The translations under genes and the position numbers were made by a program. Under the pieces are notes generated by a model that did not search any database, had not been told where the DNA came from, and saw only the letters and a list, made by a program, of their open reading frames with translations. Below, piece after piece: positions 1-8,659 of a stretch of 32,903 nt of DNA. Each line of letters opens with the position of its first letter. The first letter of the stretch is position 1. The DNA comes from Burkholderiales bacterium 68-10 (lineage in GTDB: Bacteria > Pseudomonadota > Gammaproteobacteria > Burkholderiales > Burkholderiaceae_C), in contig MKTG01000070.1 in NCBI GenBank assembly GCA_001897615.1, positions 43,736-76,638 on the forward strand, written 5' to 3'.

Positions 1-509
1 AAGTCGGCCCGCAGCGGCGACGGCTCGGGCAACGACTCGGGCGAGATCACCCAGTAGGCGATGCCGCACTGCGCCAGCAAGGTCTGCTTGAGCTGGCGAT
101 TGCTGCGCGACAGGCCACGCGGGCCCAGCACATCCACGCAGCCAATGACCTGTCCCGTGCTGTCGCACAGCGTGAAGCTGCAATACGCGCGGCTCAGCAG
201 GTCGAACCATTCGGTCGCCTCGCCCGTCTGGCGCGGCATGGTGAAGCGGGTCAGCGGCAGCTTGACCATGATGTGGTGGGCCGGGAACACCTTGCGCAGC
301 CAGTGCCAGACACGGCGCTCGGCGCTGTTGGCCAGCGGCCTGGGGATCAGCGGCCATTGCTGCGGCAGGCGGCGCTTGCCGTTCGGCTTGGCCGCCGGCG
401 GGGCGCGCCCGCGCGGCATGAAGCTGCTCAGGCCGAGGTAGCCGGTGAACAGACCTGCCACAGCCAGAATGATGGCCCATATGACGGTCGAACCGGTGAC
501 TGCGCTCAC
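1..509 (-). CDS. DUF2726-like membrane-anchored protein (3' end beyond window)
   Basis: This reading frame is missing from the ORF track because it starts with GTG and runs off the left edge. Translation from GTG at 509 gives an N-terminal hydrophobic segment (VIWAIILAVAGLFTGYLGL), then a basic linker. A region resembling DUF2726 follows, with SAERRVWHWLRKVFP, HHIMVKLPLTRF, YCSFTLCDSTGQVIGCVDVLG and CGIAYWVI. In that family the region looks nuclease-like, but the function is unknown. An AAGGGG Shine-Dalgarno sequence lies about 8 bases before the GTG. The protein is probably anchored in the inner membrane by its N-terminus. It is transcribed divergently from the pseudouridine synthase gene. 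The family call rests on overall pattern resemblance; the frame is open for 169 codons without a stop. Confidence 0.7.
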   Translation of the reverse strand, partial: MSAVTGSTVIWAIILAVAGLFTGYLGLSSFMPRGRAPPAAKPNGKRRLPQQWPLIPRPLANSAERRVWHWLRKVFPAHHIMVKLPLTRFTMPRQTGEATEWFDLLSRAYCSFTLCDSTGQVIGCVDVLGPRGLSRSNRQLKQTLLAQCGIAYWVISPESLPEPSPLRAD

Positions 510-633
510 ACTGGATCCCCTTGGCGCGCTTGCCGCGCTGTAATCGTTGCACGATGTTACTGGTGCATCAGAGCAATGGAAAGGTACTTTTGACCTCATT
601 ACGATCGGCGCCATGGTTTCCGAGAAAAAAGTC

Positions 634-1425
634 ATGCCGCGGCTGGACTTACCCCCTGTTCGCGGGGTGCGACGCATGCGACTGAGTGAGCTGCTGTTCA
701 GCCAGGGTTTCGGCACGCGCCGGGTCTGCGCCGGCCTGATCGAGCAAGGCCTGGTGCGGGTGGGCGGCGCCGCGTGCACCGACCCGGCGGCCGAGGTCGA
801 TCTGGCCGCCGGCGCGCCGCGGTTCGAGGTCCAGGGCCAGGCGTGGACCTTTCACGAACGCGCCTACCTGATGCTGCACAAACCGGCCGGCGTGGAATGC
901 TCGCACCGGCCGGGGCGCTGGCCGGGCGTCTACACGCTGCTGCCGGCGCCGCTGCGGCAGCGCCCGACGGCAGGCAAGGTGGCGGGCGTGCAGGCGGTGG
1001 GCCGGCTGGACCAGGACACCACCGGCCTGCTGCTGCTGTCCGACGACGGTGCCTTCATCCACCGCATGAATTCGCCGCGCCACCATGTGCCCAAGGTGTA
1101 CGAGGTGAGCACGCGCCACCCGCTGGACGAGCGCCAGCTGGCACGCTTGCGCGGCGGCGTGGTGCTGGACGACGACCCGCACCCGGTGGCCGCGGCGGCG
1201 GCCGAGGCGATGGGCCCCTGCCAGCTGCGGCTGACGCTGACCGAAGGCAAGTACCACCAGGTCAAGCGCATGGTGGCGGCGGTGGGCAACCGGGTCGAGG
1301 CGCTGCACCGCTCGCGCATCGGTGGCCTGGCGCTGCCGGCCGATCTGGCGCCGGGGCAGTGGCGCTGGCTGACGCCGCGGGAGCTGGCGCTGCTCGTGCC
1401 GTCGGCTCCCTGGCTCGGAGCTTGA
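634..1425 (+). CDS. rsuA: RsuA-family 16S rRNA pseudouridine synthase
   Basis: Isomerises a uridine in rRNA (E. coli RsuA acts on U516 of 16S rRNA). An N-terminal S4-like RNA-binding segment (MRLSELLFSQGFGTRRVCAGLIEQGLVRVGG) is followed by the catalytic domain. The catalytic-Asp motif GRLDQDTTGLLLLSDDG is present, as is the C-terminal family motif EGKYHQVKRMVAAVGNRV. The S4 domain begins at the ATG at 676, which would give 249 residues and is a strong alternative start. I give 634 because a purine-rich GAGAAAAAA stretch precedes it; the longest frame starts at 547. The exact paralogue (RsuA versus RluE/RluF-like) cannot be fixed from sequence alone. It is convergent with the hydrolase gene downstream, with one copy of the dispersed repeat between them. 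Confidence 0.85.
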   Translation: MPRLDLPPVRGVRRMRLSELLFSQGFGTRRVCAGLIEQGLVRVGGAACTDPAAEVDLAAGAPRFEVQGQAWTFHERAYLMLHKPAGVECSHRPGRWPGVYTLLPAPLRQRPTAGKVAGVQAVGRLDQDTTGLLLLSDDGAFIHRMNSPRHHVPKVYEVSTRHPLDERQLARLRGGVVLDDDPHPVAAAAAEAMGPCQLRLTLTEGKYHQVKRMVAAVGNRVEALHRSRIGGLALPADLAPGQWRWLTPRELALLVPSAPWLGA

Positions 1426-1432
1426 TCGGCTT

Positions 1433-1477
1433 TTTGACCTTGATGGACAAGCGCAAGCAGCTATTGTATTGATAGTG
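1433..1477 (-). repeat. Dispersed palindromic element, copy A
   Basis: On the minus strand this reads CTATCAATACAATAGCTGCT followed by TGCGCTTGTCCATCAAGG and an A-rich end. It matches the shared pattern CTAT-N8-ATAGCTGCTGGCGC...AAGCGC..GGCC.AAAAT seen in six other copies in the window. It lies between the convergent rsuA and hydrolase genes and does not touch either reading frame. Confidence 0.75.
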
Positions 1478-1493
1478 ATTTGGTGAGCATGCG

Positions 1494-2273
1494 TCACTCC
1501 AGCCCGGCCAGGAGGTCGGCGATGGCGGCGTTGACCGCCTGCGGCTGGTCCTGGTGCGGCGCGTGTCCGCAGGCCGGCAGCTTGAGCAGGCGCGTGTGCG
1601 GCAGCGCCGCCGCGATGTCGTCCAGCTGGGCCATGCTGGCGTAGCCGTCGTCCACGCCCTGGATCGCCAGCAGTGGCGCCTGGATGGCGCGGAGCTCGCC
1701 CCGGATGTCGAAACCACGGAAATCCGGGTTCAGCCAGGCGTCGTTCCACTGCCAGAAGGCGCCGTCCACGTCGTCGTGAAAGCGCGCCAGGCGGGCGCGC
1801 AGCCCGCCCGATTCGAAGGCCTGGCGCGTCTGCTCGATGGCGCGCAGGCAGATGTCCTCGACCATCACATGCGGCGCCATCACCACGCCCGCCGTCACCG
1901 GGTGGTGGGCGGCATGGATCAGCGCGATGGTGGCGCCGTCGGAGTGGCCGACGAGTACCGGCCGCTCGATGTCCAGCGCCCGCAGCAGCCGCGGCAGCAC
2001 GTGCAGCGCCTCGCGGTGCAGGTAGTCGGGCGGCAGGCGACCGGCGCCGCGCACGTCGGGCACCGGGCTGGAGCGCCCGTAGCCGCGGCGCGAATAGACC
2101 CAGCCGGCGCGTCCGGTGGCGGCGCACAGGCGCGCCGGCCAGTCGCGCCACAGGGCGACCGAGCCCAGCCCCTCGTGCAGAAACACCAGCGGCGCCGCGG
2201 CCGGCGCCGCCCCGGCCGGTAGGGGAACGTGCTGCAACTCCAGGCGGATGCCGTCGATGTCCACGATTCGCAT
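1494..2273 (-). CDS. Alpha/beta-fold hydrolase
   Basis: A 259-residue hydrolase starting MRIVDIDGIRLELQHV. The oxyanion-region motif FLHEGLGSVALWRDWP is followed by the nucleophile elbow GHSDG (catalytic Ser), an acid-bearing QGVDDGYAS segment and the catalytic-His segment CGHAPHQDQP. This order and spacing fit the alpha/beta-hydrolase catalytic triad. There is no signal peptide, so it is probably cytoplasmic. The substrate cannot be predicted; esterase or C-C hydrolase activity are the usual possibilities. The ORF track extends this frame to 2678, but ATG 2273 is where family similarity begins, and the longer frame would overlap the divergent beta-propeller gene. Confidence 0.85.
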   Translation of the reverse strand: MRIVDIDGIRLELQHVPLPAGAAPAAAPLVFLHEGLGSVALWRDWPARLCAATGRAGWVYSRRGYGRSSPVPDVRGAGRLPPDYLHREALHVLPRLLRALDIERPVLVGHSDGATIALIHAAHHPVTAGVVMAPHVMVEDICLRAIEQTRQAFESGGLRARLARFHDDVDGAFWQWNDAWLNPDFRGFDIRGELRAIQAPLLAIQGVDDGYASMAQLDDIAAALPHTRLLKLPACGHAPHQDQPQAVNAAIADLLAGLE

Positions 2274-2352
2274 GGCTCGGATGTTAAGCAGCTTCACCGG
2301 GCGCGGACTTACACTCGCGCGCCGCCATTCACCGCTTTTTTTAAGGTTCATC

Positions 2353-3369
2353 GTGGAGTTTGCCGAACTTCCGACTCTGACACGCCGCCAACTGCTGGTC
2401 GCTGGCGCCGGCCTGGGCGGCGCGGCGCTGGCGCCGTCCGCGCTGGCCGGGCCCGGGCGCTCGCCGGTGCTGGTGCTGAACTCGCTCGACGGCACCGTCA
2501 GCGTGATCGACCCCGTCCGCTGGGTGGAAACCGGCCGCATCGCCACCGGCAAGGAGCCGCACCACCTGTACATGACGCCGGACGAGAAGTCGGTCATCGT
2601 CGCCAATGCCGGCAGCGACTCGCTCACCTTCATCGACCCGCGCACGGCCACGGTGCAGCGCACGCTGCGCGGCATCATCGACCCCTATCACCTGCGCTTT
2701 TCGCCCGACATGCGCTGGTTCGTCACGGCCGCCAACCGCCTGAACCACATCGACCTGTACCGCTGGGACGGCGAGAACCCGGTGCTGGCCAAGCGCATCG
2801 CCACCGGCAAGACGCCCAGCCACCTGTGGATCGACAGCGGCAGCACCACCGTGTGGGCCAGCATGCAGGACAGCAACGAGCTGGTGGCCATCGACCTGGC
2901 GACGCAGCAGCTGGCGCACCGCGTCAAGACCGGGCCGATGCCGGCCGACGTCTACGTCACGCCCGACGAGCGCCACCTGCTGCTGGGCCTGACCGGCGGC
3001 GAGGGCGTGCAGGTGTTCGAGCTGGCCACCGGCCAGGCGCCCAGGGCGGTCGGCCAGGTGCCCACCGGCAAGGGCGCGCACGCGTTTCGCGCGCTGGGTG
3101 ACCGCCGACACGTGCTGGTCAGCAACCGGGTCGCCAACACCATCAGTCAGATCGACAGCACCCGCCTGGCGGTGGTGGCCGACTTTCCGGCGCCGGCCGG
3201 CCCCGACTGCATGGACGTGTCGGCCGACGGCAGCCTGATCATGGTCGGCTCGCGCTGGGCCGGCCGGCTGACGCTGATCGACGTGGCCAGGCGGCAGCCG
3301 GTGCACCAGGTCAGGGTCGGCAAGTCGCCGCACGGCGTGTGGACGCTGGACCATGCCGCGCGGGTGTGA
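2353..3369 (+). CDS. Tat-exported YVTN-type beta-propeller protein
   Basis: From GTG 2353 the protein has 338 residues. It begins with a twin-arginine-like signal, LTRRQLLVAGAGLGGAALAPSALA, so it is expected in the periplasm. The body is a series of about 40-residue YncE/cytochrome-D1-like blades: NSLDGTVSVIDP, NAGSDSLTFIDP, ANRLNHIDLY, DSNELVAIDL, VANTISQIDS and WAGRLTLIDV, each with a nearby ..TGK.PH or TPDE segment. The start is chosen because AAGG lies 7 bases upstream and the Tat motif sits right after it. The ORF-track start at 2116 would overlap the divergent hydrolase. Such proteins are often binding or electron-transfer-associated scaffolds; no catalytic residues are recognised. Confidence 0.85.
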   Translation: MEFAELPTLTRRQLLVAGAGLGGAALAPSALAGPGRSPVLVLNSLDGTVSVIDPVRWVETGRIATGKEPHHLYMTPDEKSVIVANAGSDSLTFIDPRTATVQRTLRGIIDPYHLRFSPDMRWFVTAANRLNHIDLYRWDGENPVLAKRIATGKTPSHLWIDSGSTTVWASMQDSNELVAIDLATQQLAHRVKTGPMPADVYVTPDERHLLLGLTGGEGVQVFELATGQAPRAVGQVPTGKGAHAFRALGDRRHVLVSNRVANTISQIDSTRLAVVADFPAPAGPDCMDVSADGSLIMVGSRWAGRLTLIDVARRQPVHQVRVGKSPHGVWTLDHAARV

Positions 3370-3382
3370 GCACGGACGCATC

Positions 3383-4183
3383 ATGCAACGCCGAAATGCT
3401 ATTGTTACGATAGCTGCTGGCGCGCTCTGGACAAGCGCCAGAGGCCAAAATAGCTCTGAGCCCGGCGCGGCACCGCTGTACCTCACGTTCGACACCGGCC
3501 ACATGGGCATTGCCGCGCTGGTGGCCGAGGTGCTGCGGCGCCAGCAGGTGCGCGCGAGCTTCTTTGCCGCCAACGAGCGCACCCAGGAGGGCGAGGGCAG
3601 CCTGAGCCGCCACTGGGGCCCGTGGTGGAAGGCGCGCGCCGACGAAGGACACGAGCTGGCCTCGCACACCTGGGACCACGTCTACTGGCGCGCCGACCTG
3701 CCCGGGCGCGAGCCGCGCTTTCGGGTGCGCCCCTCGGCCGGCGCCTTTGCCGGGCGCGAATTCACCTGGAGCGCCGAGCAGTACTGCCAGAACATCGAGC
3801 AGGCCAGCGAGCGCCTGGCCTACTACAGCGGCAAGAAGCCCCTGCCGCTGTTTCGCGCCCCGGGCGGCAAGACCTCGCCGCGCCTGCTGGCGGCGGCCCG
3901 CGCCTGCGGCTACGCGCACGTGGGCTGGTCGCCGGCCGGCTTCCTGGGTGACGAGCTGCCCAGCGACAAGTACCCCAACCGCGTCTTGCTGGAGCGCGCG
4001 CTGAAGACGATCCGCCCCGGCGACATCCTGCTGGCGCACCTGGGCATCTGGTCGCGCCAGGACCCCTGGGCGCCGGCCGTGCTGGAGCCGCTGATCGAGG
4101 GGCTGAAGGCGCGTGGCTTCGTGTTCCGCACCCTGCGCCAGCACCCGCAATACGCGCCCTGGATCGCGCAGCAGCGCGCCTGA
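3383..4183 (+). CDS. NodB-type polysaccharide deacetylase family protein, secreted
   Basis: A 266-residue protein starting MQRRNAIVTIAAGALWTSARG, a basic N-terminus plus hydrophobic stretch that fits a signal peptide. The carbohydrate-esterase-4 motifs appear in order. Motif 1 is TFDTGH where TFDDG is usual, so the first (base) Asp is kept and the second (metal) Asp is Thr. Motif 2 is SHTWDH with both zinc His. Motif 3 is RAPGGKTSP. A late LAHLGIW resembles motif 5. It probably removes acetyl groups from a cell-envelope or extracellular glycan, but the altered motif 1 leaves the activity uncertain. Codons for the signal segment lie inside dispersed-repeat copy B. ATG 3383 is preferred over 3353, which overlaps the previous gene. 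Confidence 0.85.
   Translation: MQRRNAIVTIAAGALWTSARGQNSSEPGAAPLYLTFDTGHMGIAALVAEVLRRQQVRASFFAANERTQEGEGSLSRHWGPWWKARADEGHELASHTWDHVYWRADLPGREPRFRVRPSAGAFAGREFTWSAEQYCQNIEQASERLAYYSGKKPLPLFRAPGGKTSPRLLAAARACGYAHVGWSPAGFLGDELPSDKYPNRVLLERALKTIRPGDILLAHLGIWSRQDPWAPAVLEPLIEGLKARGFVFRTLRQHPQYAPWIAQQRA
3399..3451 (+). repeat. Dispersed palindromic element, copy B (inside deacetylase signal segment)
   Basis: The sequence runs CTATTGTTACGATAGCTGCT then GGCGC, with GGACAAGCGCCAGAGGCCAAAATA at the far end. It reads in frame through the deacetylase gene as AIVTIAAGALWTSARGQN, so the element supplies most of that protein's N-terminal hydrophobic segment. Confidence 0.75.
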
Positions 4184-4197
4184 GCAAGACCCGCACG

Positions 4198-5151
4198 ATG
4201 ACCCCTGCCGACCTGTTCGCCAGCGCCCAGCAGTGGCTGTTCGAGGCGCTCATCGGGCCGGCGGCCTTCCGGCTCGGCCTGGGCAACCTGCTCGAAGACG
4301 GCTTCGTCGCCGCCGGCTGGCTGCTGCTGGGGCTGTTGCAGATCGCGGTGCTGCTGCTGGTGATCGGCCCGCTGCAGCGCCTGTGGCCGGCCGAGCCGGT
4401 GCGCGACCGCGCGGCCATCCGCGTCGACGTGCTCTACACCCTGCTGCACCGCCTGGGCCTGTTCAAGCTGGCGATGTTCTTTAGCGTCGAGGCCTGGCTG
4501 ACCGACGCCATTGGCGTGCTGCGCGCCCACGGCCTGCCGACGCTGCACCTGGATCAGTGGTGGCCCGGCGTCAGCGACGGGCCGCTGGCCAGCTTCGTGC
4601 TGTACCTGCTGGTGTTCGACCTGCTCGGCTATCTGCTGCACCGCGCGCAGCACCAGTGGGACTGGTGGTGGCGGCTGCACGCCGTGCACCACTCGCAGCG
4701 CCAGATGACCATGTGGAGCGACAGCCGCAACCACCTGCTGGACAGCGTCATCACCGACGCCGTGTTCGTCGTCGTCGCCATCCTGATCGGTGTGGCGCCC
4801 TCGCAGTTCGTGTGGCTGGTGGCCCTGAGCCAGCTGCTGGAAAACCTGCAGCACGCCAACCTGCGCTGCTCCTTCGGCCGCCTGGGCGAGCGCCTGCTGG
4901 TCAGCCCGCGCTTTCACCGCCGCCACCACGCCATCGGCATCGGCCATGAAGCCGGCGCTCAGGGCGCGCTCAAAGGCGTCAACTTCGGGGTGCTGTTCCC
5001 GCTCTGGGACGCGCTGCTGGGTTCGGCCGACTTCGGCGGTCGCTTCGAACCCACCGGCATCCGCGACCAGGTGGAGCAGGGGCGCGACTACGGCCGCGGC
5101 TTCTGGGCCCAGCAGTGGCTGGGCCTGCGGCGGCTGGTGGGCCGCGCCTGA
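4198..5151 (+). CDS. Sterol desaturase / fatty acid hydroxylase family membrane protein
   Basis: A 317-residue integral membrane protein. The family's clustered His motifs for a di-iron centre are visible: LLHRAQHQWDWWWRLHAVHHS (HxxxH and HxxHH) and FHRRHHAIGIGHE. Hydrophobic segments include AAGWLLLGLLQIAVLLLVIG, LASFVLYLLVFDLLGYLL and VITDAVFVVVAILIGVAP. Members of this family use O2 to hydroxylate or desaturate lipids at the membrane surface; the substrate here is unknown. It starts 14 bases after the deacetylase stop, and the EI24-domain gene follows after 19 bases, so these are likely co-transcribed. Confidence 0.88.
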   Translation: MTPADLFASAQQWLFEALIGPAAFRLGLGNLLEDGFVAAGWLLLGLLQIAVLLLVIGPLQRLWPAEPVRDRAAIRVDVLYTLLHRLGLFKLAMFFSVEAWLTDAIGVLRAHGLPTLHLDQWWPGVSDGPLASFVLYLLVFDLLGYLLHRAQHQWDWWWRLHAVHHSQRQMTMWSDSRNHLLDSVITDAVFVVVAILIGVAPSQFVWLVALSQLLENLQHANLRCSFGRLGERLLVSPRFHRRHHAIGIGHEAGAQGALKGVNFGVLFPLWDALLGSADFGGRFEPTGIRDQVEQGRDYGRGFWAQQWLGLRRLVGRA

Positions 5152-5170
5152 ACGCTTATCCTTGACGGAC

Positions 5171-6046
5171 ATGACGCTGCTGCTTGACTCCTTCTGGCGC
5201 GCCGTCGCCTACTGCCTGCATCCGCGCGTGATCGCGCTGTCGCTGCTGCCGCTGGGCCTGCTGGTGGCGCTCAGCTTCGGGCTGGGTTACCTGTACTGGG
5301 CCTCGGCGCTGGCGGCAGTCACCGCCTGGCTCGACGCCTCGGTGGTGTTTTCCACCCTGTGGGGCTGGCTCGGCCAGCTGGGCGCTGGCGAGTTGCGCCA
5401 GGGCATTGCGCCGGTGCTGCTGGTGCTGCTGGTCGCGCCGGTGCTGATCGTGCTGGCGCTGCTGCTGGTGGCCCTGCTGATGACGCCCGCCGTGCTGCGA
5501 CTGGTGGCGACACGGCGTTTTGCGACGCTGGAGCGGCACGGTGCCAGCTCGATGCTGGGCTCGGCCCTGTGGTCGCTGGGGCACACCGTGCTGGCACTGG
5601 CGGCGCTGGCGCTGTCGCTGCCGCTGTGGCTGGTGCCGCCGCTGATCCTGATCTTGCCGCCCCTGATCTGGGGCTGGCTGACCTACCGGGTGATGAGCTA
5701 CGACGCCCTCGACGCCCACGCCAGCCGCGCCGAGCGGCGCGCCATCCTGCGCCAGCACCGCACGCCGCTGCTGGCGATGGGCATCGTCTGCGGCTACCTG
5801 GGCGCGGCGCCAGCCCTGGCCTGGGCGTCGCTGACGCTGTTCGCCGTGGCCTTCGCGGTGCTGATCCCGCTGGCGATCTGGATCTACACCCTGGTGTTCG
5901 CCTTTTCCGCCCTGTGGTTCACCCACTACTGCCTGTCGGCGCTGCAAACGCTGCGCCAGAGCGCGCCAACAGCTATCGAAATAGAAGCGAAGGCGGCCAC
6001 GGCACCGGCCGCCGACGCACCCGCCGCCCTGTCCCATGAGCCCTGA
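5171..6046 (+). CDS. EI24 domain-containing membrane protein
   Basis: A 291-residue, strongly hydrophobic protein (MTLLLDSFWRAVAYCLHPRVIALSLLPL...). It has about six membrane segments and a central RVMSYDALDAHASRAERR stretch typical of EI24/CysZ-like proteins (PF07264). CysZ members move sulfate; many betaproteobacterial homologues have no assigned function, so none is claimed here. The C-terminal tail includes dispersed-repeat copy G, read as SAPTAIEIEAKA. The stop lies 11 bases into the next gene, so the two are translationally coupled. The ORF-track start at 4946 overlaps the upstream desaturase; ATG 5171 begins the conserved N-terminus. Confidence 0.8.
   Translation: MTLLLDSFWRAVAYCLHPRVIALSLLPLGLLVALSFGLGYLYWASALAAVTAWLDASVVFSTLWGWLGQLGAGELRQGIAPVLLVLLVAPVLIVLALLLVALLMTPAVLRLVATRRFATLERHGASSMLGSALWSLGHTVLALAALALSLPLWLVPPLILILPPLIWGWLTYRVMSYDALDAHASRAERRAILRQHRTPLLAMGIVCGYLGAAPALAWASLTLFAVAFAVLIPLAIWIYTLVFAFSALWFTHYCLSALQTLRQSAPTAIEIEAKAATAPAADAPAALSHEP
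5951..5988 (-). repeat. Dispersed palindromic element, copy G (partial, inside EI24 gene)
   Basis: On the minus strand this reads CTATTTCGATAGCTGTTGGC followed by GCGCTCTGGCGC. It matches the first half of the dispersed element; the AAAAT end is not recognisable. It is translated in frame as SAPTAIEIEA in the EI24 protein's tail. Confidence 0.55.
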
Positions 6047-6866
6047 ACATTCCACCCCCGGCTTCGGCCTGATCGTCGTCGGCGACGAAATCCTGTCCGG
6101 CAAGCGCGCCGACAAGCATCTGCCCAAGTTCGTCGAGCTGCTGGCCGAACGCGGCCTGCGCCTGGCCTGGGCCGAATACGTGGGCGACGAGCCGGCGCGC
6201 ATCACCGCCACGCTGCGGCGTGCCTTGGCCTCGGGCGACGTGGTGGTGTGCACCGGGGGCATCGGCGCCACCCCGGACGACCATACCCGCCAGTGCGCCG
6301 CCGCCGCCCTGGGCGTGCCGCTGGCGCTGCACCCCGAAGCCAGGCGCCTGATCGAGCAGCGCGGGCAGGACATGGCGCGCCAGCAGGGTGTGCCCTGGGA
6401 GCCCGAACGCGCCGACAACCAGCAGCGGCTGAACATGGGCGTGTTTCCGCAAGGCGCCCGCATCGTGCCCAATGCCTACAACCAGATTCCGGGGTTTGCG
6501 CTGGCCGGGCCTGCGGGACGCGCTATCTATTTCGTACCGGGTTTTCCGGTCATGGCCTGGCCCATGATGGCCTGGGCGCTGGACACCGACTGGTCGCACT
6601 GCTTCACGCGCGGCGCCTGGCGCGAGCGTTCGGTGGTGCTTTATGGCGCCATGGAGGCACCGCTCACCCCGGTGATGGAGCGCGTGGAGGCGGCGCACCC
6701 CGGCGTCAAGGTGTTCAGCCTGCCCAGCGTCGACCACCCGGAACACGGGCGGCATATCGAGCTGGGCGTCAAGGGCGCGCCGGCGCAGGTCGACGCCGCC
6801 TACACCGACCTGCGCGCCTGGCTGCTGCCGCATGCGCTGAGCTACGGGCCCGAGCTGCATCGGTAG
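6036..6866 (+). CDS. Molybdopterin-binding / CinA N-terminal domain protein
   Basis: A 276-residue protein beginning [30 protein letters not shown]. The MoaB/Mog/CinA N-terminal fold is recognised from [30 protein letters not shown] and the [13 protein letters not shown] segment. Related domains act in molybdopterin adenylylation or, in CinA, NMN deamidase/ADP-ribose pyrophosphatase proteins. This protein lacks the C-terminal CinA deamidase domain, so it is a stand-alone N-domain form of unknown reaction. It overlaps the EI24 gene by 11 bases. Confidence 0.85.
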   Translation: MSPEHSTPGFGLIVVGDEILSGKRADKHLPKFVELLAERGLRLAWAEYVGDEPARITATLRRALASGDVVVCTGGIGATPDDHTRQCAAAALGVPLALHPEARRLIEQRGQDMARQQGVPWEPERADNQQRLNMGVFPQGARIVPNAYNQIPGFALAGPAGRAIYFVPGFPVMAWPMMAWALDTDWSHCFTRGAWRERSVVLYGAMEAPLTPVMERVEAAHPGVKVFSLPSVDHPEHGRHIELGVKGAPAQVDAAYTDLRAWLLPHALSYGPELHR

Positions 6867-7081
6867 CGGCCAGCAGGCGTTGGCCGTGGCGGCGGCGTCG
6901 AAAATCCGCGGAAAAGTGTCACCGACCGGCGCCGACGGCAAAAAAGCGGCCTGACAACAGGCAAAATTCGGGGCATCGTGCAGACCATTGGCCGGGCCCC
7001 GCCCGGACGGCGGCCACGCCCAGCGTGCCGCGGTCGTACAACCGCCATCCCCCGTTCATATCCCCCTCAGGAGTACCCCCG
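6867..7081. promoter_or_regulatory. glnA upstream region
   Basis: This 215-base noncoding region precedes glutamine synthetase and should hold its promoter. An AGGAG ribosome site lies at 7069-7073, 8 bases before the ATG. A small inverted repeat GCCTG-ACAA-CAGGC is near 6949-6962. I could not identify a convincing sigma-54 element or NtrC palindrome, although nitrogen control of glnA is common. Confidence 0.4.
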
Positions 7082-8497
7082 ATGAGCCAGTCGGTCGCCG
7101 ACGTCATGAAACTGGTGAGCGAAGCCGAATGCAAGTTCGTCGACTTCCGCTTCACCGACACCCGCGGCAAGGAGCAGCACGTCACCGTGCCCGTGGCCGC
7201 CTTCGACGAGGACAAGTTCAGCGACGGCCACGCCTTCGACAGCTCCTCGGTGGCCGGCTGGAAGGGCATCGAGGCATCCGACATGCTGCTGATGCCCGAC
7301 GCCGGCACGGCCTTCATCGACCCGTTCTTCGACGAACCCACCCTGGTGCTGACCTGCGACGTGCTGGAGCCCGGTGACGGCAAGCCCTACGAGCGCGACC
7401 CGCGCTCCATCGCGCGCCGCGCCGAGGCCTACCTCAAGGCCAGCGGCATCGGTGACACGGCGTATTTCGGCCCCGAACCCGAATTCTTCGTCTTCGACAG
7501 CGTGCGCTGGAGCACCGAGCCGGGTCACAGCTTCTACCGCATCGAGGAATACGAGGCGCCCTGGAACACCGGCGCCGAACTGGAAGGCAGCAACCGCGGC
7601 CACCGCCCGCGCACCAAGGGCGGCTACTTCCCGGTGCCGCCGGTGGACAGCACGCACGACATGCGCGCCGAGATGGCGCTGATCCTGGACGCGCTGGGCG
7701 TGCCGGTCGAGGTGTTCCACCACGAGACGGCCGGCGCCGGCCAGATGGAGATCGGCACCAAGTTCAGCACCCTGGTCGAGCGCGCCGACTGGACGCAGCG
7801 CCTGAAGTACGTGGTGTGGAACGTGGCCGACCGCTACGGCAAGACCGCCACCTTCATGCCCAAGCCCTACCACGGCGACAACGGCAGCGGCATGCACGTG
7901 CACCAGTCGATCTGGAAGGGCGGCAAGAACCTGTTTGCCGGCAAGGGCTACGCCGGCCTGTCCGAGACGGCGCTGTTCTACATCGGCGGCATCATCCGCC
8001 ACGCCCGGGCGCTGAACGCCATCACCAACCCCACCACCAACAGCTACAAGCGCCTGGTGCCGCACTTCGAGGCGCCGGTCAAGCTGGCTTATTCGGCGCG
8101 CAACCGCTCGGCCTCGATCCGCATTCCGTACGCCGCCAACGACAAGGCGCGCCGCATCGAGGCGCGCTTTCCCGACCCCATGGCCAACCCCTACCTGTGC
8201 TTCGCGGCGCTGATGATGGCGGGCCTGGATGGCATCGAGAACAAGATCCATCCCGGCGAGGCCGCCACCAAGGACCTCTACCACCTGCCCCCCGAGGAAG
8301 ACAGGCTGGTGCCCACCGTGTGCCACGGCCTCGACCAGGCGCTGGAGGCGCTGGATCGCGACCGCGCCTTCCTGACGCGCGGCGGCGTGTTCACCGACGC
8401 CATGCTGGACGCCTACATCGAGTTGAAGATGACCGAGGTCAACCGCATCCGCGTGCAGGTCAACCCGGCCGAGTACGACATGTACTTCTCGCTGTGA
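7082..8497 (+). CDS. glnA: Glutamine synthetase, type I
   Basis: Makes glutamine from glutamate, ammonia and ATP; in the cytoplasm it is a dodecamer. The 471-residue length is typical of GSI-beta. Visible motifs include the beta-Grasp start ([19 protein letters not shown]), the DGSS-like loop [11 protein letters not shown], the metal/substrate segment [28 protein letters not shown], the ATP-region [16 protein letters not shown] and [17 protein letters not shown]. The adenylylation site is [10 protein letters not shown] with Tyr at about residue 400, so covalent regulation by GlnE is expected. The ORF track starts this frame at 6248; the true start is [12 protein letters not shown] with an AGGAG site upstream. 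No ntrBC genes follow. Confidence 0.97.
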   Translation: MSQSVADVMKLVSEAECKFVDFRFTDTRGKEQHVTVPVAAFDEDKFSDGHAFDSSSVAGWKGIEASDMLLMPDAGTAFIDPFFDEPTLVLTCDVLEPGDGKPYERDPRSIARRAEAYLKASGIGDTAYFGPEPEFFVFDSVRWSTEPGHSFYRIEEYEAPWNTGAELEGSNRGHRPRTKGGYFPVPPVDSTHDMRAEMALILDALGVPVEVFHHETAGAGQMEIGTKFSTLVERADWTQRLKYVVWNVADRYGKTATFMPKPYHGDNGSGMHVHQSIWKGGKNLFAGKGYAGLSETALFYIGGIIRHARALNAITNPTTNSYKRLVPHFEAPVKLAYSARNRSASIRIPYAANDKARRIEARFPDPMANPYLCFAALMMAGLDGIENKIHPGEAATKDLYHLPPEEDRLVPTVCHGLDQALEALDRDRAFLTRGGVFTDAMLDAYIELKMTEVNRIRVQVNPAEYDMYFSL

Positions 8498-8659
8498 CGC
8501 TGTCGCCACAATGACACGGAAATCGCCCGAAATGGACGGCCTGGGGCTGCCGAGGGCGCATTTTGGGGAACAGGCGTGCCCCGGAACGGTCCACCTGCCG
8601 GATACTTGTTCGTTGAAGGCCTATCGCGGCAGTTCGCCGCGGCCGCTACCCCGACCGAC

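Noticed and set aside
549-568. TGCAC-N10-GTGCA inverted repeat upstream of rsuA as an NtrC-type operator
   Set aside because: The spacing does not fit the NtrC consensus and the neighbouring genes give no nitrogen-control context.
649-2151. A 500-codon minus-strand frame across rsuA and the hydrolase
   Set aside because: It overlaps two clear genes and has the Arg/Ala/His-rich composition of a shadow frame.
6510-6535. CGCTATCTATTTCGTACC as an eighth copy of the dispersed element
   Set aside because: It lacks the ATAGCTGCTGGCGC core and encodes a conserved CinA-domain segment (AIYFVPGFP).
7067-8509. A 480-codon frame antisense to glnA
   Set aside because: A mirror of a highly GC-biased gene. 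The product is Val/Gly/Ala/His-rich with no recognisable domain, while glnA is unambiguous.
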